Shown here piece by piece: positions 1-8,226 of a DNA stretch of 64,000 nt (its first letter is position 1; each line of letters starts with the position of its first letter). A program made the translations under genes and the position numbers. This stretch comes from an uncultured Tateyamaria sp. GTDB lineage: Bacteria > Pseudomonadota > Alphaproteobacteria > Rhodobacterales > Rhodobacteraceae. Below the pieces are notes generated by a model. That model was not told the DNA's origin, made no database searches, and saw only the letters and a list, made by a program, of their open reading frames with translations. Where the stretch lies: the NCBI RefSeq assembly GCF_947496075.1, contig NZ_CANMBJ010000004.1, positions 558,001-622,000 on the forward strand, read 5' to 3'.

Positions 1-2
1 GC

Positions 3-1007
3 CTGCGCTCGGGCCTCCAAACCCTGACCCTGACGCTGCCCGATGGCACGAAGCTCCAAAACTCGGGCCTGCGGACATTCGGCACCGTCACGGCTGACTA
101 CACCCGCACCGACCGGGATGAGTTGACACGCTTCGATGGCATGGTCTTGCGCGCTGACCATTCCACAGGCTTTTTCACCGACACTGCGGGTGAGCGGGTG
201 CCGCCCGGTTGGCGGGTGCCGATTGGCTGGGACAACTTCGAACGCATTTTTCGGTCCGAAGGCATTCGTGGCCCGATGCTTCGCGTCTTCGTCTGGACGT
301 TCTTCTTCGCCTTCGCCTCGGTCCTATTGACGTTCACTCTAGGCCTGACGCTTGCCGTCATCCTCCAATGGCCGCATCTGCGTTTCAAGGCGGTCTATCG
401 GATTTTGCTGATCCTGCCCTATGCGGTGCCCGCCTTCATCTCGATCCTCGTATTTCGTGGGCTGTTCAACCAGAACTTTGGCGAGATCAATTTGATCCTT
501 GAGGCGATCTTCGGCATCCGCCCGAATTGGTTCACCGACGGCACATTGGCGCGGACTATGGTTTTGGTGGTGAACACCTGGCTTGGCTACCCCTACATGA
601 TGCTGCTGGCGATGGGGTTTCTTCAAAACGTGCCCGAAGATCACAAGAAATCCGCAGCACTCGAAGGGGCATCCTCTGTCCGCATCTTCTTTTCCATTAC
701 GCTGCCGCAGATCATCCCGCCGTTCCTGCCGCTTCTGATCGCCAGCTTCGCGTTCAACTTCAACAATCTCGTCCTGATCTTCCTGCTGACCCGCGGCTTG
801 CCCGACATTCCCGGCACCGTAATCCCAGCCGGCGAGACAGACATTCTGGCAAGCTTCACCTACCGCCTTGCCTTCGACAATGCCGGTCAGCAGTTCGGGT
901 TGGCCGGGGCGATTACGCTGCTGATCTTCCTCGTCGTGGCTGCGATTTCCTATGCCAATTTCGTGGCGATGCGCCGCGCCGCTGAAAAACGGTCGGGGAG
1001 GGCGTGA
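3..1007 (+). CDS. malF: Maltose/maltodextrin ABC transporter permease MalF (5' end outside window)
   Basis: Inner-membrane permease half of a maltose-type ABC importer, partner of MalG. The frame is open from base 3, so the N-terminus lies outside the window. The visible part holds the end of the periplasmic P2-type region and the six-helix core. The sequence follows enterobacterial MalF closely, for example VYRILLILPYAVPAFIS, QNFGEINLILE, NTWLGYPYMM and SFAFNFNNLVLI. The EAA coupling loop that docks on the ATPase is EGASSVRIFFSITLPQIIPP. The stop codon TGA overlaps the ATG of a 28-codon frame that in turn overlaps malG. The family is certain; the exact sugar (maltose, maltodextrin or another alpha-glucoside) is inferred. 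Confidence 0.93.
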   Translation: MRSGLQTLTLTLPDGTKLQNSGLRTFGTVTADYTRTDRDELTRFDGMVLRADHSTGFFTDTAGERVPPGWRVPIGWDNFERIFRSEGIRGPMLRVFVWTFFFAFASVLLTFTLGLTLAVILQWPHLRFKAVYRILLILPYAVPAFISILVFRGLFNQNFGEINLILEAIFGIRPNWFTDGTLARTMVLVVNTWLGYPYMMLLAMGFLQNVPEDHKKSAALEGASSVRIFFSITLPQIIPPFLPLLIASFAFNFNNLVLIFLLTRGLPDIPGTVIPAGETDILASFTYRLAFDNAGQQFGLAGAITLLIFLVVAAISYANFVAMRRAAEKRSGRA

Positions 1008-1093
1008 TGTATCGCGGCAAAGTATCTAGGATGTCGTCTGGATACACCGGTTTCGTATCCGGTAATCTCGGCATGCCGGGGCGCGTCTCATGA
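1007..1093 (+). CDS. Possible 28-codon ORF bridging malF and malG
   Basis: A short frame beginning MYRGKVSRMSSGYTG starts at an ATG that overlaps the malF stop (TGATG) and ends in a TGA that overlaps the malG ATG (ATGA). It could be a translated coupling peptide that carries ribosomes from malF to malG, or a chance frame in an 82-base spacer. It has no membrane segment and matches nothing I recognise. The exact fit at both ends is the only argument for it. Confidence 0.25.
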   Translation: MYRGKVSRMSSGYTGFVSGNLGMPGRVS

Positions 1094-1980
1094 TCGTCGA
1101 ACGCCCTCGCGACCTTCTGATCAAGAAGGTCCTTGCCCACGGCTTCCTGCTGGTCTTCCTCGGGCTGATCCTCTTTCCCTTCATCGTTGTCCTGTCGATT
1201 TCTTTCCGTGAAGGCAATTTCGCCGTAGGCAGTATCATCCCGGAAAACCCCACATTGGAACATTGGGTCTTGGCGTTCGGGTTCGACTATACCCGAGCCG
1301 ACGGCACAGTGGTTGAACCGCCCTATCCGGTTCTGCGTTGGATGTGGAATTCGATCAAGATCGGCTTGATCGCCAGCACCGGTGTTCTGGCTGTGGCCAC
1401 AATCTCTGCATATGCATTCAGTCGGATACGCATTCGCGGCAAGGGAGCGATGCTGGATGGTCTGTTCCTGATCCAGATGTTCCCAACGACGCTGGCACTG
1501 GTTGCGATCTATGCCATTTTCGACACTTTGGGTGAGGTCTCACCCATCCTCGGCCTCGACAGCCACCTCGCGCTGATCCTGATCTATATGGCCGGAGTGA
1601 CGCTCCATATCTGGACGATCAAGGGCTACTTTGACAGCATCGACACCGCACTCGACAAGGCCGCCGCCATAGATGGCGCGACGCCTTGGCAGACATTTCG
1701 CTTCATCTTCCTGCCACTCGCCGTTCCGATAATGTCTGTCGTTTTTGTCCTCGCCTTCATCGGTTTCGTCAATGACTATCCGATCGCTTCCGTCCTCATC
1801 CGGTCCGAGGACCAGATGACGCTGGCTGTCGGCAGCCGCCTCTACCTGAATGAATTCAGGTACTTGTGGGGGGATTTTGCTGCTGCCGCCATCCTCTCGG
1901 GCTTACCGATCACCGTTGTTTTTCTCATTGCTCAACGCTATCTCGTATCGGGTCTCAGCGAAGGTGCCGTCAAAGGCTAG
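1090..1980 (+). CDS. malG: Maltose/maltodextrin ABC transporter permease MalG
   Basis: Second inner-membrane permease of the maltose-type importer. At 296 residues it matches the usual MalG length. It keeps MalG signatures: SISFREGNFAVGSIIPENPT near the N-terminus, PYPVLRWMWNSIKIG, QMFPTTLALVAIYAIFD, HIWTIKGYFDSID, and the EAA loop DKAAAIDGATPWQTFRFIFL. The C-terminus LSEGAVKG copies the MalG end. Start ATG 1090 was chosen because it lies just after malF and begins with the expected amphipathic stretch before helix 1. No ATPase (malK) follows on this side, so malK and the binding protein are presumably upstream, outside the window. Confidence 0.95.
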   Translation: MIVERPRDLLIKKVLAHGFLLVFLGLILFPFIVVLSISFREGNFAVGSIIPENPTLEHWVLAFGFDYTRADGTVVEPPYPVLRWMWNSIKIGLIASTGVLAVATISAYAFSRIRIRGKGAMLDGLFLIQMFPTTLALVAIYAIFDTLGEVSPILGLDSHLALILIYMAGVTLHIWTIKGYFDSIDTALDKAAAIDGATPWQTFRFIFLPLAVPIMSVVFVLAFIGFVNDYPIASVLIRSEDQMTLAVGSRLYLNEFRYLWGDFAAAAILSGLPITVVFLIAQRYLVSGLSEGAVKG

Positions 1981-2642
1981 GCACCTGTTGCGACGGAGAG
2001 TTTCTTCAACGAGCCATTCTCTATCCGCCGCAATGCGATCCGCATCATGCGTGGACACGAAAGCCCCGAACCTTTGGCAGCGCCTTGGCAGTCTTCAGCT
2101 ATGCCGCAATCAGTCTGACCATTTTTTCCGGGGCAGCGAACGTCGGCACCCCGCCGAAAGTGGTTTTCGCAGTTCTCGCAATGTGCGCAAACTGTGAGCT
2201 TGAACAGGCCATGATTGTGTTCTTGCAGCGAATGTCGGAAATGCGGGCTGCACACGCAGCATCGGTACCAAGCGCTGAAAGCGCAGGTATGGGCCGTCTC
2301 TGCCGACGCCAATGTTGGCTGTCTGCGCTTCGCTGATGTTAGCACAGGCTGCAGCATCCGACACTTCGGGCTGTAAACTGCACCTTCTCCACTTTCGCTG
2401 ACAAAGCATCGAATTGACGGATGAGCCACCTCGTTGCGGGTCATTGCTATCCGCCAGATGACATGTTCATTCATTGTTAACTTTTGACACCGCACGCGCC
2501 GTTAACCACGGCAAATCACTACATACGTCTCCGAATGGGTGCACAGGGGGTGTACGGATGCTGCACGGGGGGTGGCAGCGGCTTTTTCCAACAGAATAAG
2601 GCGTTAACGCGTGTTTGGTCGACGTAGCGTCCGTTTCCGCCG
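1981..2642. other. Long spacer without a convincing gene; repeat-like decayed content and clustered GTTAAC
   Basis: About 660 bases between malG and the metal transporter. The longest frame (minus strand, 1977-2495) is rich in Cys, His and Arg, has no fold-like periodicity and runs into the end of malG, so I do not call it. The part from about 2110 to 2410 resembles the repeat-like intergenic sequence found in many roseobacters (inference from memory, not a search). The hexamer GTTAAC occurs at 2476, 2501, 2603 and 2642, all within 172 bases. Confidence 0.5.
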
Positions 2643-3554
2643 TTAACCGTTGCGCGTACGGTGCGGCCCGGCGACGGCCGCAACCCCCAGAATGATGCCC
2701 GAGAGGGTCGCAATCATCCCGGCCGCGCTGACTGATGCATCGGCCCCGATCCACAGCGGCCCATACCCCGCCAGCACATATCCCAGCACGGCAGCCAGCG
2801 CCGCAAACACCACCGACCACGCCACCTGATGGCCCAACCGGTTGGTCATCATGCGCGCCGCGGCGGGTGGGCAGATGAACATGGCAATCACGATGATCGA
2901 CCCCACCGCATCAAAGGCTGCAACGGCGGCGATAGCCGACATGATCACCAGCGCCAAGCCCAGCGGTGCCGTGCGAATGCCAAGGCCTCGGGCAAACCCT
3001 TCATCAAAGGTAGACAAGGCCAGAGGGCGCCAGAAAAGCCATAAAAACAGAGCAATAACCACTAACGCCAGCGCCATGCGGGGCAACTCCACCGGCAGCC
3101 CCGCAAGTGCTGCAGGGTCCAAAAGCGAGGCCCATCCCGTCGCATCCAACCAGATCAGGCTCTCCAGATTTCCGTACAAGGCATGCTCGACATCCAAGTG
3201 GACTGAGGAGGTATCCGACTGCTCCAAGAGCAGCACCCCCCCCGCAAACATGGCCGTGAAGATGACCCCCATCGCCGCCCCCGCCTCGATCCGACCCAGA
3301 CGACGCACGGCTTCGATTGCAATCACAGCAATGACCGCAGCCGCAGCCGCCCCCAGCAGCATCGGGCCCGTGGCAATCAGCCCTGTGACCAAAAACGCCA
3401 CCACGATCCCCGGCAGCACCACATGGCTGATCGCATCACCAATCAACGCTTGCCGTCGCAACAGCAGAAAGTTCCCCGGCAATGCACAAGCCACGGCCAC
3501 CAACACTCCGATCAGGATCGGCGGCAGGGACAGGGCAACAAACTCCGCCCCCAT
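2643..3554 (-). CDS. Mn/Zn-type ABC transporter permease (TroD-like)
   Basis: Membrane permease of the ABC-3 family that moves Mn2+, Zn2+ or Fe2+ into the cell. About 303 residues with eight or nine hydrophobic helices. The family stretch LLLRRQALIGDAISHVVLPG near the N-terminus and the hydrophobic core around FDAVGSIIVIAMFICPPAAA are diagnostic. ATG 3554 overlaps the stop of the upstream permease by one base (TGATG); a GTG at 3557 would give a four-base overlap. It is the last gene of a four-gene operon (binding protein, ATPase, two permeases), so the transporter probably works with a heterodimeric membrane part, as in TroCD. Confidence 0.9.
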   Translation of the reverse strand: MGAEFVALSLPPILIGVLVAVACALPGNFLLLRRQALIGDAISHVVLPGIVVAFLVTGLIATGPMLLGAAAAAVIAVIAIEAVRRLGRIEAGAAMGVIFTAMFAGGVLLLEQSDTSSVHLDVEHALYGNLESLIWLDATGWASLLDPAALAGLPVELPRMALALVVIALFLWLFWRPLALSTFDEGFARGLGIRTAPLGLALVIMSAIAAVAAFDAVGSIIVIAMFICPPAAARMMTNRLGHQVAWSVVFAALAAVLGYVLAGYGPLWIGADASVSAAGMIATLSGIILGVAAVAGPHRTRNG

Positions 3555-4756
3555 CACGCTACCACCTGCGGTGCGTCGATTTTCCCATCAACTTCAGTGA
3601 GTTGGTCAGGAGTCAAAACATCCTCAATCGGCGTCAAACCATCATATCGCGTGGCCGCCAAGGCATAGGCTTGGTCCCCTCGAACAATGGCCCACCGCGT
3701 CTCATCCAGCAGCGCTTTCGAAGCCGCCGCCTGTCCCGCCGGTGTCGGCACACCGTCGGGCAGGACCAAGCCTGCACGCTCCAGCAGTCGGCGCGTCAGA
3801 ACCTCATAGATCGGCTGCCCCTGCGCCAATGCCAAAAGCCCCTGCCGCACATGTACCCGGCGTTGATAGCGCAGATGGGTCAGAAGCGAGGCCAACACCC
3901 CACGACGAGGAGAGAATAGCAAAGAAAACAAGAAGATGGCAAACCCTACCAACACGACAATCGGCCCGGTGGGTAGGGCAGGCGCCGTCGCCGAACTGGC
4001 CGCGCCGACATAGCCCGACACGCCCCCCACGACACCTGCAATGATCACCACATGGTCCGAACGTTCCGTCCAGGATCGGGCCGTCACCGGCGGCACGATC
4101 AACAGCGCCACAATCAGGATCAGACCCACAACCTTGAGGCCTACGACCGTCACCACCAGAACAATGCCCATCATCGCCAGATCGATGCGCGGCAACGACC
4201 ATCCTGTCGCCTCCGCATAGCCGGGATCGAAGGCCGCCAAGCCCAACGGCCTGCGCAAGATAACAACCAGCGCCAGCACCAATGCTGCAGACACGGCCAA
4301 CAGGATTGCGTCGCTGCGCAACATGCCAGCGGTTGAGCCCAGCAGGAACCCTTCAAGCCCTGCTTGCCGCCCTGCATTCATGGTTTGGATGACAGTCAGA
4401 ATGACGATACCAAAGCCGAAAAACACTGACAAAACAGCACCAATAGCCGCGTCCTCGCCCAATCGGGTCCGGTCCGTCAACCATTGCACGCACAGTAACC
4501 CGAACGCTGCCGACAACCCGGCCCCTAGCAGCAAACCAAACAGCGACCGCCCTTCACCACCCATCGCCACCATGACGACAAAGGCCAGCCCGACCCCGGG
4601 CAAAGTGGCATGGGAAATCGCGTCGCTGACCAACGCGCGTTTGCGCAGAAACAGAAAAGTGCCAGCCACGCCAGACGCGATACCCAAGAGGGCCGCCCCA
4701 ATGGTGACAAGCGTGGCGTTGTAGCCCAGCTGCAAAAGCAGCGCGTCGGCCAACAT
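3554..4756 (-). CDS. Mn/Zn-type ABC transporter permease with C-terminal DtxR-like domain (TroC-like)
   Basis: Permease of the ABC-3 family. Residues 1 to about 280 form the membrane part, with LFLRKRALVSDAISHATLPG and the core LKVVGLILIVALLIVPPVTA. Usual family length is about 280-300, but this protein has 400 residues. The extra tail (about 290-400) looks like a winged helix of the DtxR/MntR type: a helical stretch RQGLLALAQGQPIYEVLTRR, then LLERAGLVLPDGVPTPAG and a following helix KALLDETRWAIVRGD. Such tails are known in Mn/Zn permeases and may sense metal or be structural; DNA binding is not shown. The gene lies three bases after the ATPase gene and overlaps the next permease. Confidence 0.9.
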   Translation of the reverse strand: MLADALLLQLGYNATLVTIGAALLGIASGVAGTFLFLRKRALVSDAISHATLPGVGLAFVVMVAMGGEGRSLFGLLLGAGLSAAFGLLCVQWLTDRTRLGEDAAIGAVLSVFFGFGIVILTVIQTMNAGRQAGLEGFLLGSTAGMLRSDAILLAVSAALVLALVVILRRPLGLAAFDPGYAEATGWSLPRIDLAMMGIVLVVTVVGLKVVGLILIVALLIVPPVTARSWTERSDHVVIIAGVVGGVSGYVGAASSATAPALPTGPIVVLVGFAIFLFSLLFSPRRGVLASLLTHLRYQRRVHVRQGLLALAQGQPIYEVLTRRLLERAGLVLPDGVPTPAGQAAASKALLDETRWAIVRGDQAYALAATRYDGLTPIEDVLTPDQLTEVDGKIDAPQVVA

Positions 4757-4759
4757 GAC

Positions 4760-5557
4760 TTAGCCCGCCACGCTTTCAGGATCCGCGCGTGCCGTGGTTA
4801 AACGGCCACCATAAGCGGCCTGCAAGTTGTCTTCGGTGAACGCCTCGGCCACCGGCCCGGCAGCCACCACTTGGGTGTTCAGCAAAAGCACATCGTCGAA
4901 GTAATCCGGCACGGTGGCCAGGTCGTGATGCACGGCCAGAACGGTCTTGCCGGCATCTCTAAGCCCTTGCAGAACCGCGATAATAGCCTTTTCCGTGGCG
5001 GCATCCACACCGGCAAAGGGTTCATCCAGAACGTAGATATCCGCCTCTTGCGCCAGCGCCCGCGCCAAGAAGACACGCTGCTGTTGACCGCCAGAGAGCT
5101 GTCCAATCTGGCGGTGCGCAAAGTCTGCCATGCCAACGCGACCCAGACACTCCTGCGCCAGTGCCTTATGCTGGCCCCGAATGCGGCCCAGCAGGCCAAG
5201 CTTGCGGTACATCCCCATCATCACGACATCGATGACACGCACCGGAAAATCCCAGTCCACACTTGCCCGTTGCGGGACATAGGCAATCCGATCGCGCATG
5301 TCCGCCATTGGTTCGCCAAAGACCGTCACCGATCCAGCAAGGGGCGCGATCACACCCAAAGCCGCCTTGAGCAGGGTCGACTTACCTGCGCCGTTCGGCC
5401 CAACGATGGCCGTCATCGCACCCGCACGCACCGTCATGTCGACCGAGAAGATGGCGGGTGTCTGACCATAGGACACCGTCATGCCGCGCACCGCCAGCGG
5501 GCTCGCTGCGCGCGTGGCCAGGTCGGTATCCTGCGATGTCACAAGGGAAATGTTCAT
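4760..5557 (-). CDS. Mn/Zn-type ABC transporter ATP-binding protein (TroB-like)
   Basis: Cytoplasmic ATPase that powers the metal importer, 265 residues. Walker A is GPNGAGKST at about residues 53-61, the Q-loop lies in AYVPQRASVDWDFPV, the ABC signature is LSGGQQQR, Walker B is IYVLDEPFAG and the switch His lies in LAVHHDLATV. The VPQR...VDWDFP stretch is typical of metal-type ATPases. The start ATG overlaps the stop of the binding-protein gene by four bases (ATGA), a sign of translational coupling. Confidence 0.95.
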   Translation of the reverse strand: MNISLVTSQDTDLATRAASPLAVRGMTVSYGQTPAIFSVDMTVRAGAMTAIVGPNGAGKSTLLKAALGVIAPLAGSVTVFGEPMADMRDRIAYVPQRASVDWDFPVRVIDVVMMGMYRKLGLLGRIRGQHKALAQECLGRVGMADFAHRQIGQLSGGQQQRVFLARALAQEADIYVLDEPFAGVDAATEKAIIAVLQGLRDAGKTVLAVHHDLATVPDYFDDVLLLNTQVVAAGPVAEAFTEDNLQAAYGGRLTTARADPESVAG

Positions 5558-6528
5558 GCAGCAGCCTTCAATTTGCCCAGCCGTCCACCGGCGGGCGCGT
5601 CTATGCCCAAAGCACGGGCAATGGTTGTCACGTTGTGATCAATCATGCCCAGCCAAGTGCCTTCATAGGTGCCATCGGGACCCATGGCGTCACTGAACAG
5701 CGATCCGCCAATGATCACATCATGGCCCTGCGCCGCGGCCCCTTCGATCAGCGCTCGGACGTTGCGATCAGACACGGATGTTTCCACGAACACGGCGGGC
5801 AACTGGCGTTCAACGAGCAGATCAACCAGCTCTCCGATACGGTTAAGACCAGCTTCGCTTTCGGTTGAGATGCCTTGAATGCCCATCACTTCGAAATCAT
5901 AGGCTGTTCCGAAATATCCAAACGCATCATGGGCCGTCAGCAGCACGCGTCGCTCTGCGGGAACACTCGCCAACAGGTCGCGCGCATAGACTGACATCGC
6001 TTCCGCCTCGGAAACGAAAGCGGCAGCGTTTGCCTCGAACATGCTACGCGCATCGGGGCGCAGGTCAGACAGTGCATCGACGACGGCAGGCACACACTGC
6101 ACCCACAGATCCGGGTCCATCCAAACGTGCGGATCAAAGCGACCCTCGTAGTCCTCATGCGCGAACAGCAAAGAAGGGTCCAACGTTTCAGCAATCGCGT
6201 GCACCTCTTTCTTGCGGCTCAAATCGAAGAAGAAATCCTCCATTTGCGCTTCAAGATACAGACCGTGCCAAAGCACCGCATCTGCACGGGTCATGGCAGC
6301 AATGTCGCTGCGCGTCTGACGATAGGCGTGCGGATCAACGCCAGCGCCCATCAGCCCTTTGACCGTGACCTGATCACTACCGACGGACCGCGCCATGTCC
6401 GCGATCATGCCCGTGGTGGCAACGATGTTGAGGGGAGAGGATGCGGCATAAGTAGGGGCAGCGGCCAATGCACCAAGGCCAGCCAACAAAGCACGACGGG
6501 AGAGCGGAAAGGGGGTTTTCTGTCTCAT
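5554..6528 (-). CDS. Mn/Zn-type periplasmic binding protein (TroA-like)
   Basis: Periplasmic receptor of the importer, cluster A-I. Start ATG 6528 gives a Tat-like export signal (LSRRALLAGLGALAAAPTYA). An in-frame upstream ATG at 6591 would put the operator-like boxes inside the gene, so it is rejected. Counting from 6528, the expected metal ligands are His67 (VDPHAYR), His134 (FDPHVWMDP), His200 (TAHDAFGYF) and Asp280 (GGSLFSDAMG). This His-His-His-Asp set and the GIQGISTESEAG stretch follow TroA of Treponema. The third ligand is His, not the Glu of PsaA-type Mn proteins, and there is no His-rich loop as in ZnuA. Mn or Zn cannot be decided from the sequence alone. Confidence 0.92.
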   Translation of the reverse strand: MRQKTPFPLSRRALLAGLGALAAAPTYAASSPLNIVATTGMIADMARSVGSDQVTVKGLMGAGVDPHAYRQTRSDIAAMTRADAVLWHGLYLEAQMEDFFFDLSRKKEVHAIAETLDPSLLFAHEDYEGRFDPHVWMDPDLWVQCVPAVVDALSDLRPDARSMFEANAAAFVSEAEAMSVYARDLLASVPAERRVLLTAHDAFGYFGTAYDFEVMGIQGISTESEAGLNRIGELVDLLVERQLPAVFVETSVSDRNVRALIEGAAAQGHDVIIGGSLFSDAMGPDGTYEGTWLGMIDHNVTTIARALGIDAPAGGRLGKLKAAA

Positions 6529-6539
6529 ACGGATGAATA

Positions 6540-6584
6540 TGAGAATCATTCGCAAGAAGTCAATAAGAATGCGAATGACTCGCA
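6540..6584. promoter_or_regulatory. Two Fur-family-like operator boxes upstream of the metal importer
   Basis: Two related 15-base near-palindromes lie just before the binding-protein start: TGAGAATCATTCGCA at 6540-6554 and TGCGAATGACTCGCA at 6570-6584. Their starts are exactly 30 bases apart, about three helical turns, so dimers would bind the same face. The 7-1-7 layout fits the Fur/Mur/Zur family. In alphaproteobacteria, Mur-type Fur proteins control sitABCD-like Mn importers, so repression by bound metal is the likely logic (inference). Confidence 0.55.
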
Positions 6585-6610
6585 ATAACATGCCTAGATG
6601 TTGAAGACAC

Positions 6611-7555
6611 TCACTCGAAAGTGATTAAGAAACGCGCGCCCTCGCCCTCTTCTTGCAGCGCAATCTGCCCACCACGCGCCTGCACTAGGCTGCGAACAAT
6701 ATTCAGCCCCATGCCGGTGCCACCCCGTTCCCGGCGCGTGGTAAAGAATGGGTCAAAGATGCGATCACGGTTGCCCGGACTGATCCCGGGACCATCATCC
6801 CAAACATCCAGCCCGGCCACAGACACACGCAGCGACAGTTTGTTCGCTCCATGAGCTGCAGCATTTCCAGCAAGCTGTGTCAGGATGGTTTTGAGGTCTT
6901 CCGCACTGATCGGCAGCATACCATCGGTTTCGACGTTCAGCGCCACATCCGTTTTCAGACTCTCTACCGCATCCGACAAACGTACGGTCCCCGGCCCCGC
7001 GGACGTAGCGGCATGCGCATGTCGCGCAAGATCATCGAGCAGGTTCTGCATACGGGCCGAAGCATCCGTGATCGTATTGCTCAATACCTTGGCATCCGCA
7101 CCGCTGGCACCGGCCTGCAACAGCTCTGCCGCTCCCCTGATCGCAGTTAAAGGTGACTTCAACTCATGCGTTACATGATCCGCATAGGCCTGCAGACCGT
7201 CGGCACGGCTTTGCAGGCTATCCCCCATGCCCATGACGCTGGAGGCAAGGCCCATGAACTCAGGCGTGCCTAGATGCGTAGGCGCATCTGGCCGCGCACC
7301 CTTGCGCACCTCCTGTGCATATCGATCCAGTGACCAGACCGGGCGCAGCACAAGCCGCCAGAGCAAGAAGCCAAGCACCGCAGTCGCAACAACGGCGATC
7401 CAGGCGATCAGCCATGCCGCTTCGCCCCACCCCATCACGTTGCCCCACAGGCGCAGGTTGACGATCCCAAGGATCGGCAAGGTCAAAACGGCCGCCAGTG
7501 TGCCCCCAAGGACAAAGACAAGGGGCGGGCGCCATTTCTTTATGATCCTACGCAT
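6611..7555 (-). CDS. Two-component sensor histidine kinase
   Basis: Inner-membrane sensor kinase, 314 residues. Two hydrophobic segments (about 10-32 and 46-70) enclose only a short periplasmic loop (RLWGNVMGWGEAA), so it probably senses a membrane or cytoplasmic cue. A HAMP-like linker follows, then the H-box with phospho-acceptor His130 in DHVTHELKSPLTAIRGAAELL, which resembles CreC. The ATPase part has the N-box (QLAGNAAAHGANK), the DDGPGI G1 box and the GTGMGLNIV G2 box. It overlaps the response-regulator gene by 16 bases. The stimulus is unknown; adjacency to the metal importer suggests metal or envelope stress but does not prove it. Confidence 0.93.
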   Translation of the reverse strand: MRRIIKKWRPPLVFVLGGTLAAVLTLPILGIVNLRLWGNVMGWGEAAWLIAWIAVVATAVLGFLLWRLVLRPVWSLDRYAQEVRKGARPDAPTHLGTPEFMGLASSVMGMGDSLQSRADGLQAYADHVTHELKSPLTAIRGAAELLQAGASGADAKVLSNTITDASARMQNLLDDLARHAHAATSAGPGTVRLSDAVESLKTDVALNVETDGMLPISAEDLKTILTQLAGNAAAHGANKLSLRVSVAGLDVWDDGPGISPGNRDRIFDPFFTTRRERGGTGMGLNIVRSLVQARGGQIALQEEGEGARFLITFE

Positions 7556-8226
7556 GGCCCCATCCGAATGCCGATGCCATGCACCGTTTCAATGGCGTCA
7601 GAGCACCCTGCCGCCGCCAGCTTGGACCGAAGGTTGCGCAAATGGCTATCCAGCGTGCGGTCGCTGACCTGCCCACCCGCGCCATATAGGGCATCCACCA
7701 AAGCCGGTCGGGCTGACACGCGGTCGGGATGGGCCATCAGATGGGCCAGAATCTCCATTTCGCGCGCGGTGAGGGTCAGCGGCGTGCTGTTGACCACACA
7801 AAGATGCCGTGCTGGATCAACGCGCAGCAAGCCGCGCGTCCAGGTCGGTGCCGCAACAGGCCGCGCGCGCTTCAGGATCGCACCGATCCGCGCCACCAGC
7901 TCCCGCGGGGAAAAGGGTTTGGTAACATAGTCGTCACCACCCAGTTCAAACCCCAAAACGCGGTCAATCTCGTCCTCGCGCGCGGTCAGGAACAGGACCG
8001 GCGTCTGGTCCGTTTCCCGCAAGCTGCGGCAGACAGCCAGCCCATCCATTTCCGGCAAGCCAATATCCAGGACAATCAGGTCATAGCGCCCGGACCGCGC
8101 TTTGGTCAGGCCCTCGATCCCGTCACCCGCTTCGTCCACTGCGTGACCGGCCTGCTGCAAGGCAATGCGCAGAACAGACCGGATATGCGGGTCGTCGTCG
8201 ACCACCAACAGATGGGTCTTGGTCAT
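7540..8226 (-). CDS. Two-component response regulator, OmpR family
   Basis: DNA-binding response regulator, 228 residues. The receiver domain (1-120) has the acidic pocket VVDDDP, phospho-acceptor Asp54 in LIVLDIGLPEMDG, Thr in FLTARED and Lys103 in YVTKPFSPREL. The C-terminal winged helix (about 130-225) contains LTAREMEILAHLMAHPDRV and SDRTLDSHLRNLRSKL, the OmpR/PhoB recognition region. Its ATG overlaps the stop of the DUF4153 gene by four bases and its end overlaps the kinase by 16 bases, so the three genes are surely co-transcribed. Confidence 0.95.
   Translation of the reverse strand: MTKTHLLVVDDDPHIRSVLRIALQQAGHAVDEAGDGIEGLTKARSGRYDLIVLDIGLPEMDGLAVCRSLRETDQTPVLFLTAREDEIDRVLGFELGGDDYVTKPFSPRELVARIGAILKRARPVAAPTWTRGLLRVDPARHLCVVNSTPLTLTAREMEILAHLMAHPDRVSARPALVDALYGAGGQVSDRTLDSHLRNLRSKLAAAGCSDAIETVHGIGIRMGPCVGS

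Noticed and set aside
1977..2495. 172-codon minus-strand frame between malG and the metal operon
   Set aside because: Overlaps the end of malG, Cys/His/Arg-rich without fold pattern; more like decayed or repeat-like sequence than a gene.
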